From contig CM040128.1 of the NCBI GenBank assembly GCA_022559845.1, positions 71,673,247 through 71,737,246 of the forward strand: DNA of 64,000 nt. Direction: 5' to 3'. The stretch's first letter is position 1; the number at the start of each line of letters is the position of its first letter. Of this stretch, positions 43,808 to 56,354 are shown in pieces. Under the pieces are notes generated by a model. That model was not told where the DNA came from. It saw only the letters and a list, made by a program, of their open reading frames with translations, and did not search any database. Made by a program: the position numbers and the translations under genes. Source of the stretch: Amorphophallus konjac (lineage: Eukaryota > Streptophyta > Magnoliopsida > Alismatales > Araceae).

Positions 43808-44125
43808 GATTATTTTATTGCTAATTTAATTTAATTTTTCACCTAATTTCTTATTTCATCTACCCATGTTACTATTACACCCACTTATGTTGCTAATAAA
43901 TTCCAACATGTGAATGTTGAAATAAATCTCCCTCTGTGACATAATGACCTCATTTATTTAATATTATTTTATTACTAATTTAATTCTAAGTCAATTTTTC
44001 ATCTAATTTTTCTATTTCACTAACCCATGTTACTATTACACCCACTTATGTGGCTAATAAATTCTAACATAAGAATATTGAAATAAATCCCTCTTTATGA
44101 CATAACAAATGACCTCATTTATTTA
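43808..44125. repeat. Tandem duplication, about 162-bp period
   Basis: CCCATGTTACTATTACACCC and the flanking AT-rich sequence occur at 43,863 and 44,025. Confidence 0.85.
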
Positions 44126-44403
44126 ATGATGTAAGAAATGACATCATCTACTAATTAAGATTTAATTAGAGCTAATAATTCTCTCTTAAATTGGATGCTA
44201 CAATACTGCTGCAGTACTGACGTCTTCGCCTTCTCTGAATCATGCCGCGAATCTCGCCATTCGTGTTAACACGTAGGATAAGGTTCACGTTTATATATTC
44301 TACACTTTAAAGACATAAAAAATATTTATCATTTATTTTATTTTTATCTTTCATTATTATTTTTTTACATATAAATACATATATAAAATTTCGAGTTGCT
44401 ACA

Positions 44404-45918
44404 CTCTCAGCTGTAAAGCATAAAGTCTAGCTGGCAAACTTTGCCCTTCAATCCACACTGGCACCTTCTCTAGATAATAAGGAGTGAACATGAAATCACA
44501 AGTGGGTAACTCCACTGTCAAATCACAAGACATCTTTGTTGCGGACTCCTCAACAAAATGAACGAAATCCTAGGAAATAAATGAATGAGAAGCACCATAA
44601 TCAAATAAAACTCGGGTCGTATAACCCAGAATCATAATTGTATCTTCCACTAGCTGCGACGCCTCTGCCTCTGCTCTGGTCATGTGCATCACACGTCCTC
44701 AGGACCTCTGCCCCCCACACTGGTGGACCGCGGTAGTGGTGATAATTGTACCTGCTACTGGAACTGGTGTGGCTGGCGCGGCCTTTGGGGACAATCACGT
44801 GCCATGTGCTCCACCTGATTGTGCTTGAAACATGTCACAGGCACTAGACACATCCTGCCAGGGTGAATGTCGCCACACAGAGGGCACGGTCCCTATTGAC
44901 CACCTGCTGAACTCTAGTGCTGATATGGTGAATGCTACTGTACACTACCCACTGATGCCTATCTCTACTCCTGGCGGTCCTGGCGCCTCCTACCAAAACC
45001 AGCCCTCCTGAACATCTGCTTGAGCCTCGATCCAAAAGATGTAGAACTAGTGGTAGATGATGCTGGTAGATATGATCCTATCCTGCCTGGAGAATGCTGG
45101 AAGGCACTCTGCTGCTATACAAACCTTTGCTAATTACGGCCTAACTGAGACTGCCCAGCATCAGTCTTCTCCTGAGTTCTCAACAAGTCCTCCTCCAAGG
45201 CTACCGCCAGCTGATATGCTGCCTTCATATCTACAACACAAGTCACAATCACAGGATGCCTAAGCTCTGGCCTTAGACCCCTAACAAACTGTTGAGTCTT
45301 CAATCCTTCATCTGTCATGATATGAGGTGCATAGCGACCCAACTCGATAAATATGGACTGGTACTGCATCACTGTCATATCCCCCTCGGTCAACTCTATA
45401 AACTGATACATCCTCTTTGATCTGACATGAGCCGGGCTAAAAGCATGCTCGAAGACCGTAATGAACTCCTGCCATAAAATCTACCAGAGGGGACGAGACT
45501 GAAACGTCAACTCCCATTCCGAGGTCCACCAAGATAAGGCTAAACCCTGCAACTAATAATTGGCCAACAACACCTTCTCATCTTCCACGTACTCCACAAA
45601 TCGAAACACCCTCTCCTTGGCATCTATTTAAGCTCTCGCTACATCTGGATCTGGCTGTCCCTCGAACTGAGGTGGATAGAACTATAGGAACTCCTTCAAC
45701 GCTTGCCCATGTCCTCCTTGAGATGACGTGCCCTCACCAGTCTCTCCACCATGCTGCTGAAGATAAAACTAGTACATGTCCTCAACAAACTCCTCTCACC
45801 CCTGCACTTTAGCTGCTGCTGACACTCCTGCCGCTGAGGGAGGTGATGTCCTGCTCTGCTCCTCCTGATCCCCGGCCGACTGCCCTTGTAGGGAGCGGGT
45901 CCTCCTCCTCTGTGCCAT
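44404..45918 (-). pseudogene. gag: Gag-protease of element no. 4, broken
   Basis: Starts MAQRRRTRSLQG at 45,918. Many stops. The capsid domain near 45,650-45,130 includes MTVMQYQSIF and GRYAPHI blocks. A zinc-knuckle remnant with HMARDC lies near 44,840. Protease reads FDYGASHSF, with Tyr where Thr or Ser is usual. It ends at the insertion of element no. 3. Confidence 0.82.
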
Positions 45919-46059
45919 ACTCTTCTAGCAAAGAAAGAGAGAAAATAGTAGAACCAATAAAACACATGGTGTCCTATTCCAGTTGCCAACTGCACTGAGC
46001 ACTATGGACTTTCTAGATTGTTGCAACCATTTTAGGTTCCTATACACCACCACAACCAT

Positions 46060-46071
46060 GCTCTGATACCA
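46060..46071 (-). other. Primer binding site of element no. 4
   Basis: Minus strand TGGTATCAGAGC, two bases from the LTR start at 46,074. Confidence 0.9.
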
Positions 46072-46073
46072 AG

Positions 46074-46622
46074 TGTAATAACCCAATATCTGGGTACTAG
46101 AAAGGAACTGTCGCAACCTGAATCTTGGCCCACCACCCACAAGTCGAGAGGCTCGGAAGGGTTATTTGGACGATGTGGAAGTACATAAGAATCTAAAATA
46201 ATTGTAAAACTAAAATGCATGATCTAACTAATGTAAGAAATAAGAAATTACATAAATAAACAATCATAGAATCCAAAATATCCAAGTCCATAAGAAGTAC
46301 AACCAACTAAAAAAAAAGTACAAGAATACTGGGCCTACCCTACCTCTGGCGAACTGGCAGCTAGACTAGACCACCGACACCACGAGGAGTCTCAGAAGTA
46401 CTACGCGTAAGCCATGCCTCACTTGAAAAATAAAAGGGGGTGAGCCTCATCTCATCAGCTCAGTAGGGGCCCGGTAGATCCCAACCTCACAATGAGAAAT
46501 ACAACAGTGGGATAACAATTAACTGGAACAATAGATATATATATAATAGAAGCAGATAATAAATAACAATTAAAGAAATCTACACAAGTACCACAACGCT
46601 AGCCTCATAAGTCATATGTCAC
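46074..46622 (-). repeat. 5' LTR of element no. 4, interrupted
   Basis: Starts TGTAATAACCCAATA and contains the TCAGCTCAGTAGGGGC phrase typical of chromovirus LTRs. It stops at the insertion point 46,622; the rest must lie beyond the right edge. Confidence 0.78.
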
Positions 46623-48382
46623 TGTTGACACCCGTTTTTTACCGATAAGTTGAGTCATTTCTCTTACTATCATTTGTTGATGCCTCCAGTTGTCCATTGC
46701 TCATTGGGCTATTTTCAGGCATAATTTTGGGCCTATTTTATGGGTACCTCCCTCCCTAACTCGGTCTGCTTCAATTCAGGGCTTAATGGGCCTTGATTTT
46801 GCTTAATTTATCACATATTATCAATTTCAAGCGCCCAGCCTTTGCACGGTCGATCGCCCGGCCGTCCAGTCTCTAGGCGGTTAGTGGTGAGCCGCTAAGC
46901 TATTTTATGGATATTTAGGTGATTTTATGAATTTCCACCGACAAACTTTTGCACGGTCTGAGTATAGCCGTCCAAACCCATTGTACGGTGTGTACTTAGC
47001 TGTTCAATTCCCATAGTCCTAATCTCGTTGGGTCTTTCAGATAATTATCTATTTATCTATTTATTTAGATTTATCACCGACAAGGCCTACACGGTTGGAC
47101 TTGGACCACCCTATTCGTTGAAGGGTCTAGCACAACGCCGTTCAATCCATTAGAGTCCAACGGCGAAATAGTCGGTCAGTTCGATGGATAATTGGGTAAT
47201 TTAACTGTTTTATTTAATTTCCACCGACAACCTTGGATGGTCTAGCAATAGACCGTGCAATAGGCTGGGCGGCCTATCGCACGACCGCGTATTGGCCCGA
47301 TTTCTGAGATTTTAAAAGATTTTCTCTCTCCAACCCATGATTTAATCCCCAACTTATTCCACCCATTTCTTCGCGGATTCTCCACCAAATGGGGTGCCGT
47401 TTGAACTGGTTGGGAGATGAGAGTATTATCTACGGATTTTATGTTATTATCTCATCCTAATTTTACTGAAAACCCTAATTTCGAGGCTAGGTTTATGGGC
47501 TCTATAAATAGGACCCCTAGTCCAGGCTTTGAAAGGGGGGGAGATTTAAGGTCACGGTGAAGCCCTGCTGAATTCTAAAGCGACCAAGAGTCAGGGAGGG
47601 AGGCCTTCTATGTCCACTCAGGCCTCTAGTTCAGGGAGTACTTGTGTTTGAGTCTTTAGTTTTAATAGCCCCACCCGTTGTCTCGTCCATTGCATGATTC
47701 TTTCTCTTCATTTTCCTTCCATGTTTTTCTTCATTACACATCATTGCACACACCCTCCTATTGTTTTGGCGCCCCTAGGGGTTTAAAAACTCCCCGGTAT
47801 TCCCCATTTCATGCTAGTTTGGTTATTTTTCATGTCCCTCTATAGTTTCTACACTATTCAGTATTGATTTGGGTTGCCTCTTTATGTTTCCACTGTGTTT
47901 TGCAGGTCAGCAGCGTACTAGCACGAGGCCCATCCCTTCTGGCCGACCGGAGGGGGTGGAGGTTCAGATTCCACAGCTTAAGCCCTGGTGGTATTGAGCG
48001 GTCATCTTCCTGTCCGTTTGAAGCGTAGAGCGGACTCCTCTGCATCGTTCTGTGTCCTTCTGCGGCGGTATCCGGACCGTTCTGCTGTCCACAGTTCTTC
48101 ATCATGCATCCTTCCTAGCGCTGTTCGTCAGTCTATCGAGCGGCCGTCTGATTCATAGCGCGGTTCTTCCAGAGCCGCCTATTTTCGCAGTGCTGATTCA
48201 TAGGTGAGTGTCTCCCTTCTTTTCCAAGGTACGGTGTATCTATTGCATTTGGCACCTTGGTGGCGATCACACACACTCACATACCTCTGTCTCTTTCTAC
48301 TTGCATTTCATTTATTTCTTATATTGATATAGTAGTGGGATAAAGAAGGGTCAAGAAGGTAGGAAAACATATCTACATCCCA
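46623..48382 (+). repeat. 5' LTR of the Gag-only element, 1,760 bp
   Basis: Starts TGTTGACACCCG and ends CTACATCCCA; the TATA box is at 47,503-47,510. Half-site units (GCACGGTC...GGCCGTCC, GGCGGTTAG...AGCCGCT, GGTCTAGCAATAGACCGTGC) fill 46,850-47,290 and 48,000-48,190. Confidence 0.85.
47503..47510 (+). promoter_or_regulatory. LTR TATA box
   Basis: TATAAATA in GGGCTCTATAAATAGGACCC; the same context as at 20,436. Confidence 0.75.
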
Positions 48383-48388
48383 AATTTT

Positions 48389-48406
48389 TGGCGATCACGG
48401 TGGGAC
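48389..48406 (+). other. Primer binding site of the Gag-only element
   Basis: TGGCGATCACGGTGGGAC begins six bases after the LTR end. The TGG start fits a tRNA CCA end; I do not know which tRNA. Confidence 0.75.
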
Positions 48407-48407
48407 A

Positions 48408-49707
48408 CCTAGTGCCCATCGTGTTGGTGTTGTGCTGACCACCTTCTGTCTTTGTTAGGTTTGTCTTCTAAGTGATTTCAGGTCGTTATCTCGTCATCTT
48501 TTGTCTCTGTCCTCTGGAGTTTACACGGTTCCTTCAGAGCCGTTCGCGTACCTGCGCGGCCGGGAGGAAGCCGTTCTGTTCTGACCGCCAGTAGTGCTCA
48601 TTCTACGAACCTGCCACCTTCAACGGTCTCACGCAGGCCGTTCATTTGTTTCCACGGTCTTCTATAGACCGTGTACTACTGCTGGCTCAGGTACGCTTCT
48701 GCCTTTACATTGGTGATTTTTGTTGACATTCTGCGGTCTTTTTAGGTCCGTCCCAAAGTTTGAATGGTCTATCGCCAGACCGTTCTGTCAGGTATGCCTC
48801 TGTTTCCGTCCCCTTCGTCCATTCCAGTTTCTGTCTTATTGTCGGTTCTGGTTTTATTGCTCCCTGCCATTGAACGGCCCTCACAGGACCCTCGACCTCG
48901 CTGGATGGTCTCCCACAGACCGTTTATTACTGCTACAGTGCACCCGAGCCTTCATTTTGATTACTATTTCAGATTATCTCATGTTATTTCTGTGCTGTTA
49001 TTGATCTCCCCTTTGCTGTCAGTTGGGTTTGCATGATTGCCTTTCATAATTATCATATTTGGTTGCCCATTGGTTGCTAGATCTAGGTTAGATTCTTGCA
49101 TGCACTCCGGTGCACATATGGCCATATATATTTTTCATATTAGTCGCATTCCTACCTTGGTAGGGGAACCTCTCGTCTCCATATTCCTTGGAGCCGACTA
49201 GGTGACCTTACCCGGGACCTCCGTAAGCCCCCGTGAGCCGTGGATTCCCACATGAATGCCGGGCTGATTGTACCTTTTCCACCCTTAGGCTTGCATTCTC
49301 ATATGTCGTGAAGTAGTTAACCTTAGTCAACCAAAGTTTGGACCTTATTCCCTATAGGACACCTATATCTTGAGGGAATTGTGATTAATTCAAAATATTA
49401 AAAGGCCCACTTTGGAAAAATAAAATATTTCCCATCATATAAACTTACGTGACTGGGGTGAAATCCTTCATATTGTTTTGTGTTGTTTGGGCTTGTCCAA
49501 GCCCATTTGTGTTATTGTGTGTTGCACCCCCATCATCTACATAGGTTTCGTTATTAGGTCCATTTAGGCTAGCTCATTCTGTGTGTGCATTTGTCTAATC
49601 ACATTGTCCTAGGTTTCTTCTCTTCTTTCCTTTGCATTATTGAGTAGAGTCCTTACCTCCCTCATTGTATTTCCCATCTTTCTGGTATTCAGTCTCCATT
49701 TACCCTT
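48408..49707 (+). other. Leader with half-site array
   Basis: A 5' untranslated region of 1.3 kb without a credible ORF. ACGGTC...GACCGT units stand at 48,520-48,930, for example GGTCTATCGCCAGACCGT at 48,764 and GGTCTCCCACAGACCGTTTA near 48,905. Confidence 0.65.
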
Positions 49708-52700
49708 ATGGAGCGCCATTTTTCTCCTGTATATTACTCCTCTTCTTCACCGTCTTCTTACTCTCGCGTGGATTCCTCTTCCCACGCGGGCCCACCTCCC
49801 CTCAATGGATCACATTATCTTAATGGGCCTTATTCTCACAACGGGCTTCCCTCTTCTACTTTTAGCAGGCCCCCTTCCTTTAACGGACCCTTTTATTCTA
49901 TTAATGGGCCCTGTGTTGCTGCTGGCCCAATCGATCCTTAATCCCATGTTCATGAGCCTTCCAGGCCCACATACCCTTCCACTTCTGGAATGGGCTTTCC
50001 TTCTTCTTAGTCTGGATCCCCTCGTCCGGCCTACTATCATAATCCTGGTCAAAATTCACGCTCTCTTGCTCAAGCTGGCTTACATCCTTCTCGGCCTCTC
50101 CCCATTGAGGAGATGATCGCTCAAGCCTAACGCCAGCTTGATGAACTGCAATGCCAAATCGATCCTCAAACTTCTCTGAGTGTCCCGTTCGCATTCCAAG
50201 GTCTTCAACGTCTGCCACGTTCGCAGATTCCTACATACCAATGCTATGGTGGAGTTGGTGACCCTTACGTGCACTTGAAGGAGTTTATCTATGAGTCGGC
50301 CCAGTTTCGACACGACCAGCGCCTGATGGCTTATCTGTTTGGTCTATCTTTAGAAGGCCCAGCTCGGGATTGGTTCTTTTCATTATCGCAAGACCAAGTG
50401 GTGAATTTTCAAGCCGTTCAAGAGAAGTTTATTCAACAATATCAAGACCAAGTGGGGCCCAGGTACTCCATGGTTGATCTGGCCCAGGAGAAGATGAAGC
50501 CCAATGAAGAATTCTCGACCTTTGCCAACTACTGGCGTCATTTGGCCAGTCAAGTCCTGGGGTATATTCCGGAGGGAGAGCAGATCAAGATGGTCATTTC
50601 CAATGCAACGCCCGAGTTCAAGTGTATCTTAACCTTGAATGATATCACTTCATGGGAACAGCTTTATAGTCGAGCCCGCTTCATTCGCCAACAACTCCTA
50701 GTTTCCCTTGACCCCGAGTCCCCTTCACCTTCTACGCCCACATACGTCTCCTACCCATCATCTCCCATATGTCCCTCCATAAGTCAGCCCTCCACCACAT
50801 ATCCTTCCACGAGTTGGCCTTCCACTCCCGCACACCCATATACCTCCACATACTCCTCCACATATCAACCCTCCACGAGTCAGCCTTCCGCTTCTTCATA
50901 CCCGCGTGAACCTCCAACTCCGGTCATGGAGACACCACACCCCGAGCATGTAGATGTCGTCTACATACCTCCCACCTCCCTTTCCACTCCACGCATGCCT
51001 CAACCAGGTCATTCCACTAGTTGCCATGCGCTTTTGCCTTCGCAACCCCTGCTTCCATCCCCGCAACCGCCTCCATTGCATCCACCGTGCCCAAAGCAGG
51101 CTCCTCACCCTCCGTTGCTGGATCCTTTACAGATATTTTCAGGGCTTTGATGGCCACTCGCGCATTCCAACTCCCTCCAGTTATGCCTTGCCGACCCGCG
51201 CTCGGAGATGTGTTCCATTTCTGTGATTTTCATCGTCAGCAGGGGCATGTGGTCGAGGATTGCCCCGAGTTCCAGGAACTTGTTTATGGTTTAGAGGATA
51301 AGAAGATGATCAATTGGGCTGCCGTGCATGAGGTTATTTTGAATCTCCGTAGCGAACAGCAGCAGCAGCAAGCGCCGCCCAGGCAGCCGTCTCCGTTTCA
51401 AGACCAAGGGCACCCCTGTGGTTCTTTAATTAATGAAGCATCTGCTCTATCTTCTACTTCACCTACCCTATTACCTCCCCTTACCCCTACTCCTATCCTA
51501 TCTCCTCCACCTGCTCAAGCATCTGCTCAGGAAAGTGCCTCTACTCCTTCTACTCCCATTTCTACCACCGCTCCTACTCCCAACGTCGCTCGACGCATCG
51601 TGTCGATACATCAATGGCGGGCGCTACAACTTGCCACTTCTTCCGCCTCACCGCTTTCTCCACCTCCATATTCACTACTTCCATTAACCACATCACCCTC
51701 TCCGCCATCTCCATTACCCTCATTGCCATCACCACCGTCTTCATCACCTTCTCCCCTAAGGGTCCCTATTCTCCCTCCGTCACCTCCACTGCCTTTGCTA
51801 TCTCCTTTGCCACCGTTGCCTGAGCCTAAGCATGCTAAACCCACACCTATACTTCCACCTTTGCCTTTTCCTCCACCCGAGCCTATCATTGCCGCAACCA
51901 CTCCGTCACTTGCATTACCCTTTCCAACGCCTTTCAAACCTTTCACCTCTACCCCACCTCTATCACCTTCCACCCCACGGAGCGGGTGCTTACTACCTTT
52001 GGTGCCCCTCGGGTCTAGTCCCCATGGAGATAATGAGCTGAGCCAGGCTTTGCCTGGGTACTCCAAGATTCAGGATTTCATTTGCCGCATGCCGGTCCGA
52101 GTTCTGGTCCGTGGCTATTTTGGAGATGAGGAGCCTACACTTTCGAAGGCGGTTGCCAAGAGAAGCTCCTTAACGCTAGTGCCAGTTTCTTCTCAAGTAC
52201 GGCCAATGGCAATCTCACTGCTTGCCGGAAGATCAAATATTGATGCAGTTATGACCTCTCACACGGTTGCTATTCAATTCACTGGCCAAGCATGATTCTC
52301 TACTCAGATTGTGCTAACCCATACGGCCGCCAAGAGCCTGCTAAGTTCCATGTTCAAGGGGCAATTGGTCGTATTTTCAAGATTGACTAGGGGCATTCTG
52401 CACTTGTTATGTAATCTCCCTCGGTTTATTGGTGAGACGGCCACGTCAACACCACACATTACTCCCCCTCAGTTTTGTCCTGCACTTTTGGTAAGGGAGT
52501 TATGCTTCATGCCCAATTGCCAAGTGGAGATGCCGAATCTCATGCTTCTGGTGCCAAGCAACAAAACCCCACGATTTTCTGGTGTTCATCTCGAGGAGTT
52601 GATTATTCAGGAATGCCCGCCCATGGTTAGCACTGCGTGTCTAGGGGCAACCGCACCAATAAAACTGTGTATTCATAATCGGTACAGGCCATCTGTCAGG

Positions 52701-53126
52701 TGGGCCCGTTATCTGAGAAGACACGGCAGGTCAAGAAGCTTGAAGGCCCGGGTCCGCACCAGGCGGATTCGTTTCAAGGAGACTCCTGCGAAGAAGAGGC
52801 GGCGGCGTAAGTTCAGGGGCCGCCAGTTGTGCATTCGGGGGCTCACTCCACCTCCTTCTTTCGTTCATTCATCATTTCTCTTGCTCAGTTCCTATCCTTG
52901 GGTGGTGTACCTTCCACCACCCGACCATATTTCTACCATCTTCTCCTATCCTCACCATTCTAGGCTGCGGCCTATGTTATCTCATCTTCCCAATCTGAGG
53001 ACTTCTTCTGATTCTCCTCCTCCGGTATCTCCAGAGTCGACTTCTCATTCTCTTTCCCCGACCCGGTCGAGTATTTTTTATGCTTATTCCCCAACCCTGT
53101 CGGGTGTTTATGATTCTTTTCCCTGA
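49708..53126 (+). pseudogene. gag: Extended Gag with zinc finger, Pro-rich and basic regions, broken
   Basis: The ATG at 49,708 starts a Ser/Tyr/Pro-rich leader. Stops at 49,939, 50,008 and 50,128. The capsid domain (50,215-50,710) is well kept: SLEGPARDWFFSLSQD, then a helix-rich part to ARFIRQQLL. The frame shifts by about 51,130. A Tat-type finger C-DFHRQQGHVVEDC lies near 51,220. A 250-residue Pro/Ser-rich stretch follows, then a TGA at 52,293 and a region to 53,126 with a strongly basic cluster (KKRRRRKFRGR). No DTGA protease motif follows. The part after 52,000 is not recognised and may be what remains at the edge of a pol deletion. Confidence 0.8.
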
Positions 53127-53300
53127 CCTTGTCGGGTGTCTGTCATTTTCTCTCCCCGACCTCGTCGGATGTTCCTGCATCTTCTTCCCCGCCTCCGGAG
53201 GGTGATCACTATTCCTTTTCTCCAACCACGTCGGATGATCATTGTCCTTCTTTATCTTTGCCACAACAACTTTCTCGTGGTTTGTTTATCCTATTCTCCT
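53055..53300. repeat. 33-bp array with CCGAC...GTCGG hairpins
   Basis: Six to seven units of about 33 bp: (C/T)CCCCGACC, 2-4 bases, GTCGG(A/G)TG and a T-rich tail. The halves are complementary. A related CCCCGATCGTCGAGGG stands at 53,815. The array starts inside the end of the Gag frame. Confidence 0.82.
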
Positions 53301-54985
53301 CACCCTTTCAGGGTGCTCACCCTTTTTCTTGTTGTTTTTGAGGCTTTAGTCCGCCTTGATCTCAGCATATCCCTATTTATTCTGTATCTGGTTCCTTGTT
53401 ATCAGGGCCTCAGTGCCTTGACGAGGGAGTTCTATCCCTCGTCTCTCTTTCTTTTTATCCCTTCTTTGTCCAGCATGATGTCTGCCACTCCTCTGTGTCG
53501 AGGAATCCAATCATTTGCTCTCCTTTCATCCTTTATCCTGGCAAGTTAGAAATACAAAGCTACTCGCGCTCCTCAAATCTCGATGATCGAAATTGCTTCA
53601 GAAGGCCGGTTTCCATGCCATGAATTTGCAAGGGTATCTTTTATTTTGTGCAAGAACATGGTGTCATTGCGATTACTCTGTTATTTCTACACGCGGTTAT
53701 AATGCTGGCTCCTCTCAACATGCTTGAGTGGCTTAGTAAGTTTGCTTAGTCAAATGAGTCGCTTCTGCAGCATCTTAGGCTGGTGATAGCTTAGTGTTGG
53801 GGGTCTGAATTTCTTTCCCCGATCGTCGAGGGTGTCCTTTTAGCACGGGTTTTTCACACACTTCACAGTGAGCCATGGCCAATCTCTCTGAAGTGACACC
53901 GTTGCTACTTTGGCCATACTATGGGTATGCACGAGGGCCTTTTCTCTTCTTTGCTCAGCCAAGTGTAGGGGCAAGAGAGTGATGGAGGAAATAACCAACC
54001 TAGGCATTCCCCAATACGAGAGAGGTTTCAAATAGGGGCAGTCTTAGAAAAAATAAATGAATGAAAAATACCATGAAAAATGCCCCTGATCCTAGTAACC
54101 GGGCCTGCTTCTCCTAAGGCAAGAGATGAGGTTCGCGTAAAACGGTGAAGGGTAGTACAGCATCATGCGTGTGTCAAAATCAAGAAGGAGCTTTATTTCA
54201 ATATTTGGCCAATAAGGGCTATGTCAAAATAATATATGAAAATCAATGTAAAATTAAGATTACAGACTCAAAGCCCCGGTGCAACAGACCTACTCTTTGA
54301 GGGGTTGTGCCTTGGGAGGAAGTCGAATCCTGATATCTCCCATCCTGCATAAAGCTTGTCTCCAATTTTTCTTCTGCTTCTCCCTCTTAGGTTGGGTTGA
54401 ATCCCAGGTATGGCCTTAGTAGGGACACCGTTCTTTAGAGGCGGTTGGTTGTGGCAAGTCACCACTCACATGCACGCCCTGCTCAAGGGAAGTCTTCAAT
54501 GAAAGGGGGGGATGATGACCCCTTGGCCAGTAGCTTGAACTCGTCCTTGGTTGCTGCAAGTAGCCTTATTATCGAAAATACAAAAACAAAAAAATTAGAT
54601 ATTTCAAAAGTCTAAAAAATTAGATATGTCAAAAAAAATAAAACAAAAAAATAAAAAAAATAAAAAATCCAAAAATATTTGTTCTTTGTTTCTTTATCTT
54701 GAGGACGGATACGTAATCTGTTTGCTAAGTGAGCAGGTTACAAGTTGCAGGTTCAAGCTTCCTTGCTCTATATCTTTCACTCTATTTCCTGTTCATATTT
54801 TTTTTAATTTGTTCTCATCTCTTCAATCCTATCTCTAGATCTGTTCCGAAGCTCATGTCCTACTCAGCTCAACTTCGCTTCGCTGCATCATGAGAGGGCA
54901 TTGCCGCATGACTATGAACCTAGCGATTCCGCTTTGTCTGATCTTGGACTATGATTGAAGAGCGTATTTGTCATGTCTTTGACCC
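53301..54985 (+). other. Post-Gag noncoding tract
   Basis: No credible ORF. The part 54,000-54,450 shows the same block order as 11,500-11,920 behind integrase in the old element, so the pol stretch is what is missing here. It ends in an A-rich tract (54,580-54,680). Confidence 0.6.
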
Positions 54986-55004
54986 GCCATGTCTGTGGTC
55001 CTCC

Positions 55005-55245
55005 GCATATTTTGTCCCTCTGTATCCCTGTCACATATATCTATGTCCCGCCGTGTTGTCACACGTGTCATTTGCCTCGCCGAGTCATCACACGTATATA
55101 TGTCCCACCGTGTTGTCACACGTGTCATTTGTCTTGCCATGTTGCCACATGTGTCTACGCACCTCGTGTTATCCCATACGTGTCATTTGTCCCTCGTGGG
55201 GTTGGCATCCCACGTATCTTTGTCCCACGCACGTTGTTTTATCCC
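55005..55245. repeat. 29-bp array GTCCCACCGTGTTGTCACAC, left part
   Basis: About eight units of 28-31 bp, each GTCCC(A/G)CCGTG, TTGTCACACGTG, TCATTT or a close variant. The array is cut at 55,249 by a Sirevirus solo LTR, and related phrases (CACGTGTTGTTAGTTGTC, CCAACCGTGTG) resume at 61,524-61,670. Confidence 0.8.
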
Positions 55246-55249
55246 TCGC
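55245..55249. repeat. Target site duplication CTCGC
   Basis: Left of the Sirevirus LTR; the partner is at 61,524-61,528. Confidence 0.82.
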
Positions 55250-55386
55250 TATTGGGTTCGGTGCTATGTATTCAGAGGGGGGGTGAATGAATATGTCCTT
55301 TAAAAACTTTCACTCAATTAAAATCTAATGCTCACTAGACAGATTTAGACAAATGAAACAAGCTGATCAAATATTCTGTTCAACCA

Positions 55387-55391
55387 GTAAG
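55387..55391. repeat. Target site duplication GTAAG
   Basis: Left of the inner solo LTR; the partner is at 58,159-58,163. Confidence 0.82.
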
Positions 55392-56354
55392 TGCGGACGC
55401 GGGGATTTTTTCTCGCTCTTTTTTAAATCTGGTTTGATTTTATTTATTATTTGCTTTATTGATTTATTGGTTTAGTTAATTGGCGTGCCAATCACATGTG
55501 TGACGATCTCGTTGTGCGCTCGACTTGACTTGGTCAGTCGATTGTGAAGTCCGAGTCGGGACCCGAAGTCCGTCATACCATAAAGGCTATGACGTTAATT
55601 ACGCCCTTCCTAAGAAGGACAACCCTTGATTAAACGCCAAAAATAGGAGGAAGGTAGCGGCAAAAATAAGACTCAAACGAGAGAGAGGGTTGGTTCATCA
55701 GCAGGGCGTTAAATGGCCTGAGTGAAGCCAGGATACATCAAATGCGGAGCAAATCCGGCGGCATGTCCCCATTACCTTGGACTATGCCATATGGGGATAG
55801 GAAACCACCCATGCAGCGGCAGGATGGGATCCGTAAAAGATCGGGTATATCTAACCCGGAATCCGGATAAGGACCGGTGCGACATGACACACCCTGTGCA
55901 GGCGCGATGTCTTATTGATATCCCCCTTCGGAAGACCATCGGAGAACATGCAAGGGCAGAACTCCGTGGGCCAGCGGGGTTAGGAGAGAATACCATGATC
56001 ACTCAAGGTGATATGAATGAATTTTGGCAGCATATCCCCTTTATCCTGGATTATGCCAAGAGGAGATAAGCCATCATCCACGGGATGCCGGGATGAAAGC
56101 CGGAAAAGAAGGGGGCACCAGGCCCGGGGCCATCACCCACATCCATAGCATCGATTGATGTTCCTTCGGAACCCATCGGAGCACATGTAGTGACATAGCC
56201 CTTTAGGTCCATAAGGTTATAAAGAAATCCGGATCGGAACAGAACAATGTAGGGGAGGTCCTCCCCATTGAATTATTTCCTGAGGGATGCCAAATGCTCT
56301 CTGTATATTCCTCGGGTGGGTACAACATGGGGATCAAGGTTCAGACCAAGAAGA

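Larger units (their letters stand above)
39784..44403 (-). mobile_element. Tekay-type chromovirus no. 3, 5' part
   Basis: Minus strand: 5' LTR (41,665-44,403), primer site, gag-protease and the very start of RT. The rest of pol and the 3' LTR are missing; the break at 39,784 abuts the inverted LTR fragment. The right LTR end GTTGCTACA (44,403) lies in the protease region of element no. 4. Confidence 0.88.
41665..44403 (-). repeat. 5' LTR of Tekay no. 3, 2.7 kb
   Basis: Plus-strand ends TGTCACGCCCCGAC and GTTGCTACA. It carries a minus TATAAATA (43,787-43,794) and two internal tandem duplications. The LTR starting at 63,501 belongs to the same family. Confidence 0.88.
44404..46622 (-). mobile_element. 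Ty3/gypsy element no. 4, 5' part
   Basis: Minus strand: partial 5' LTR (46,074-46,622), primer site (46,060-46,071), gag and part of protease. The left side is cut by element no. 3 at 44,403 and the right by the Gag-only Ogre element at 46,623. The lineage is a chromovirus-type gypsy; I cannot be more exact. Confidence 0.82.

Noticed and set aside
51611..52066. Minus-strand Gly-rich ORF of 151 codons
   Set aside because: Shadow of the Pro-rich part of Gag on the other strand.
54951..55303. Overlapping open frames of 100-110 codons in all three plus frames
   Set aside because: They are translations of the 29-bp repeat array and run across the Sirevirus insertion point; no codon structure.
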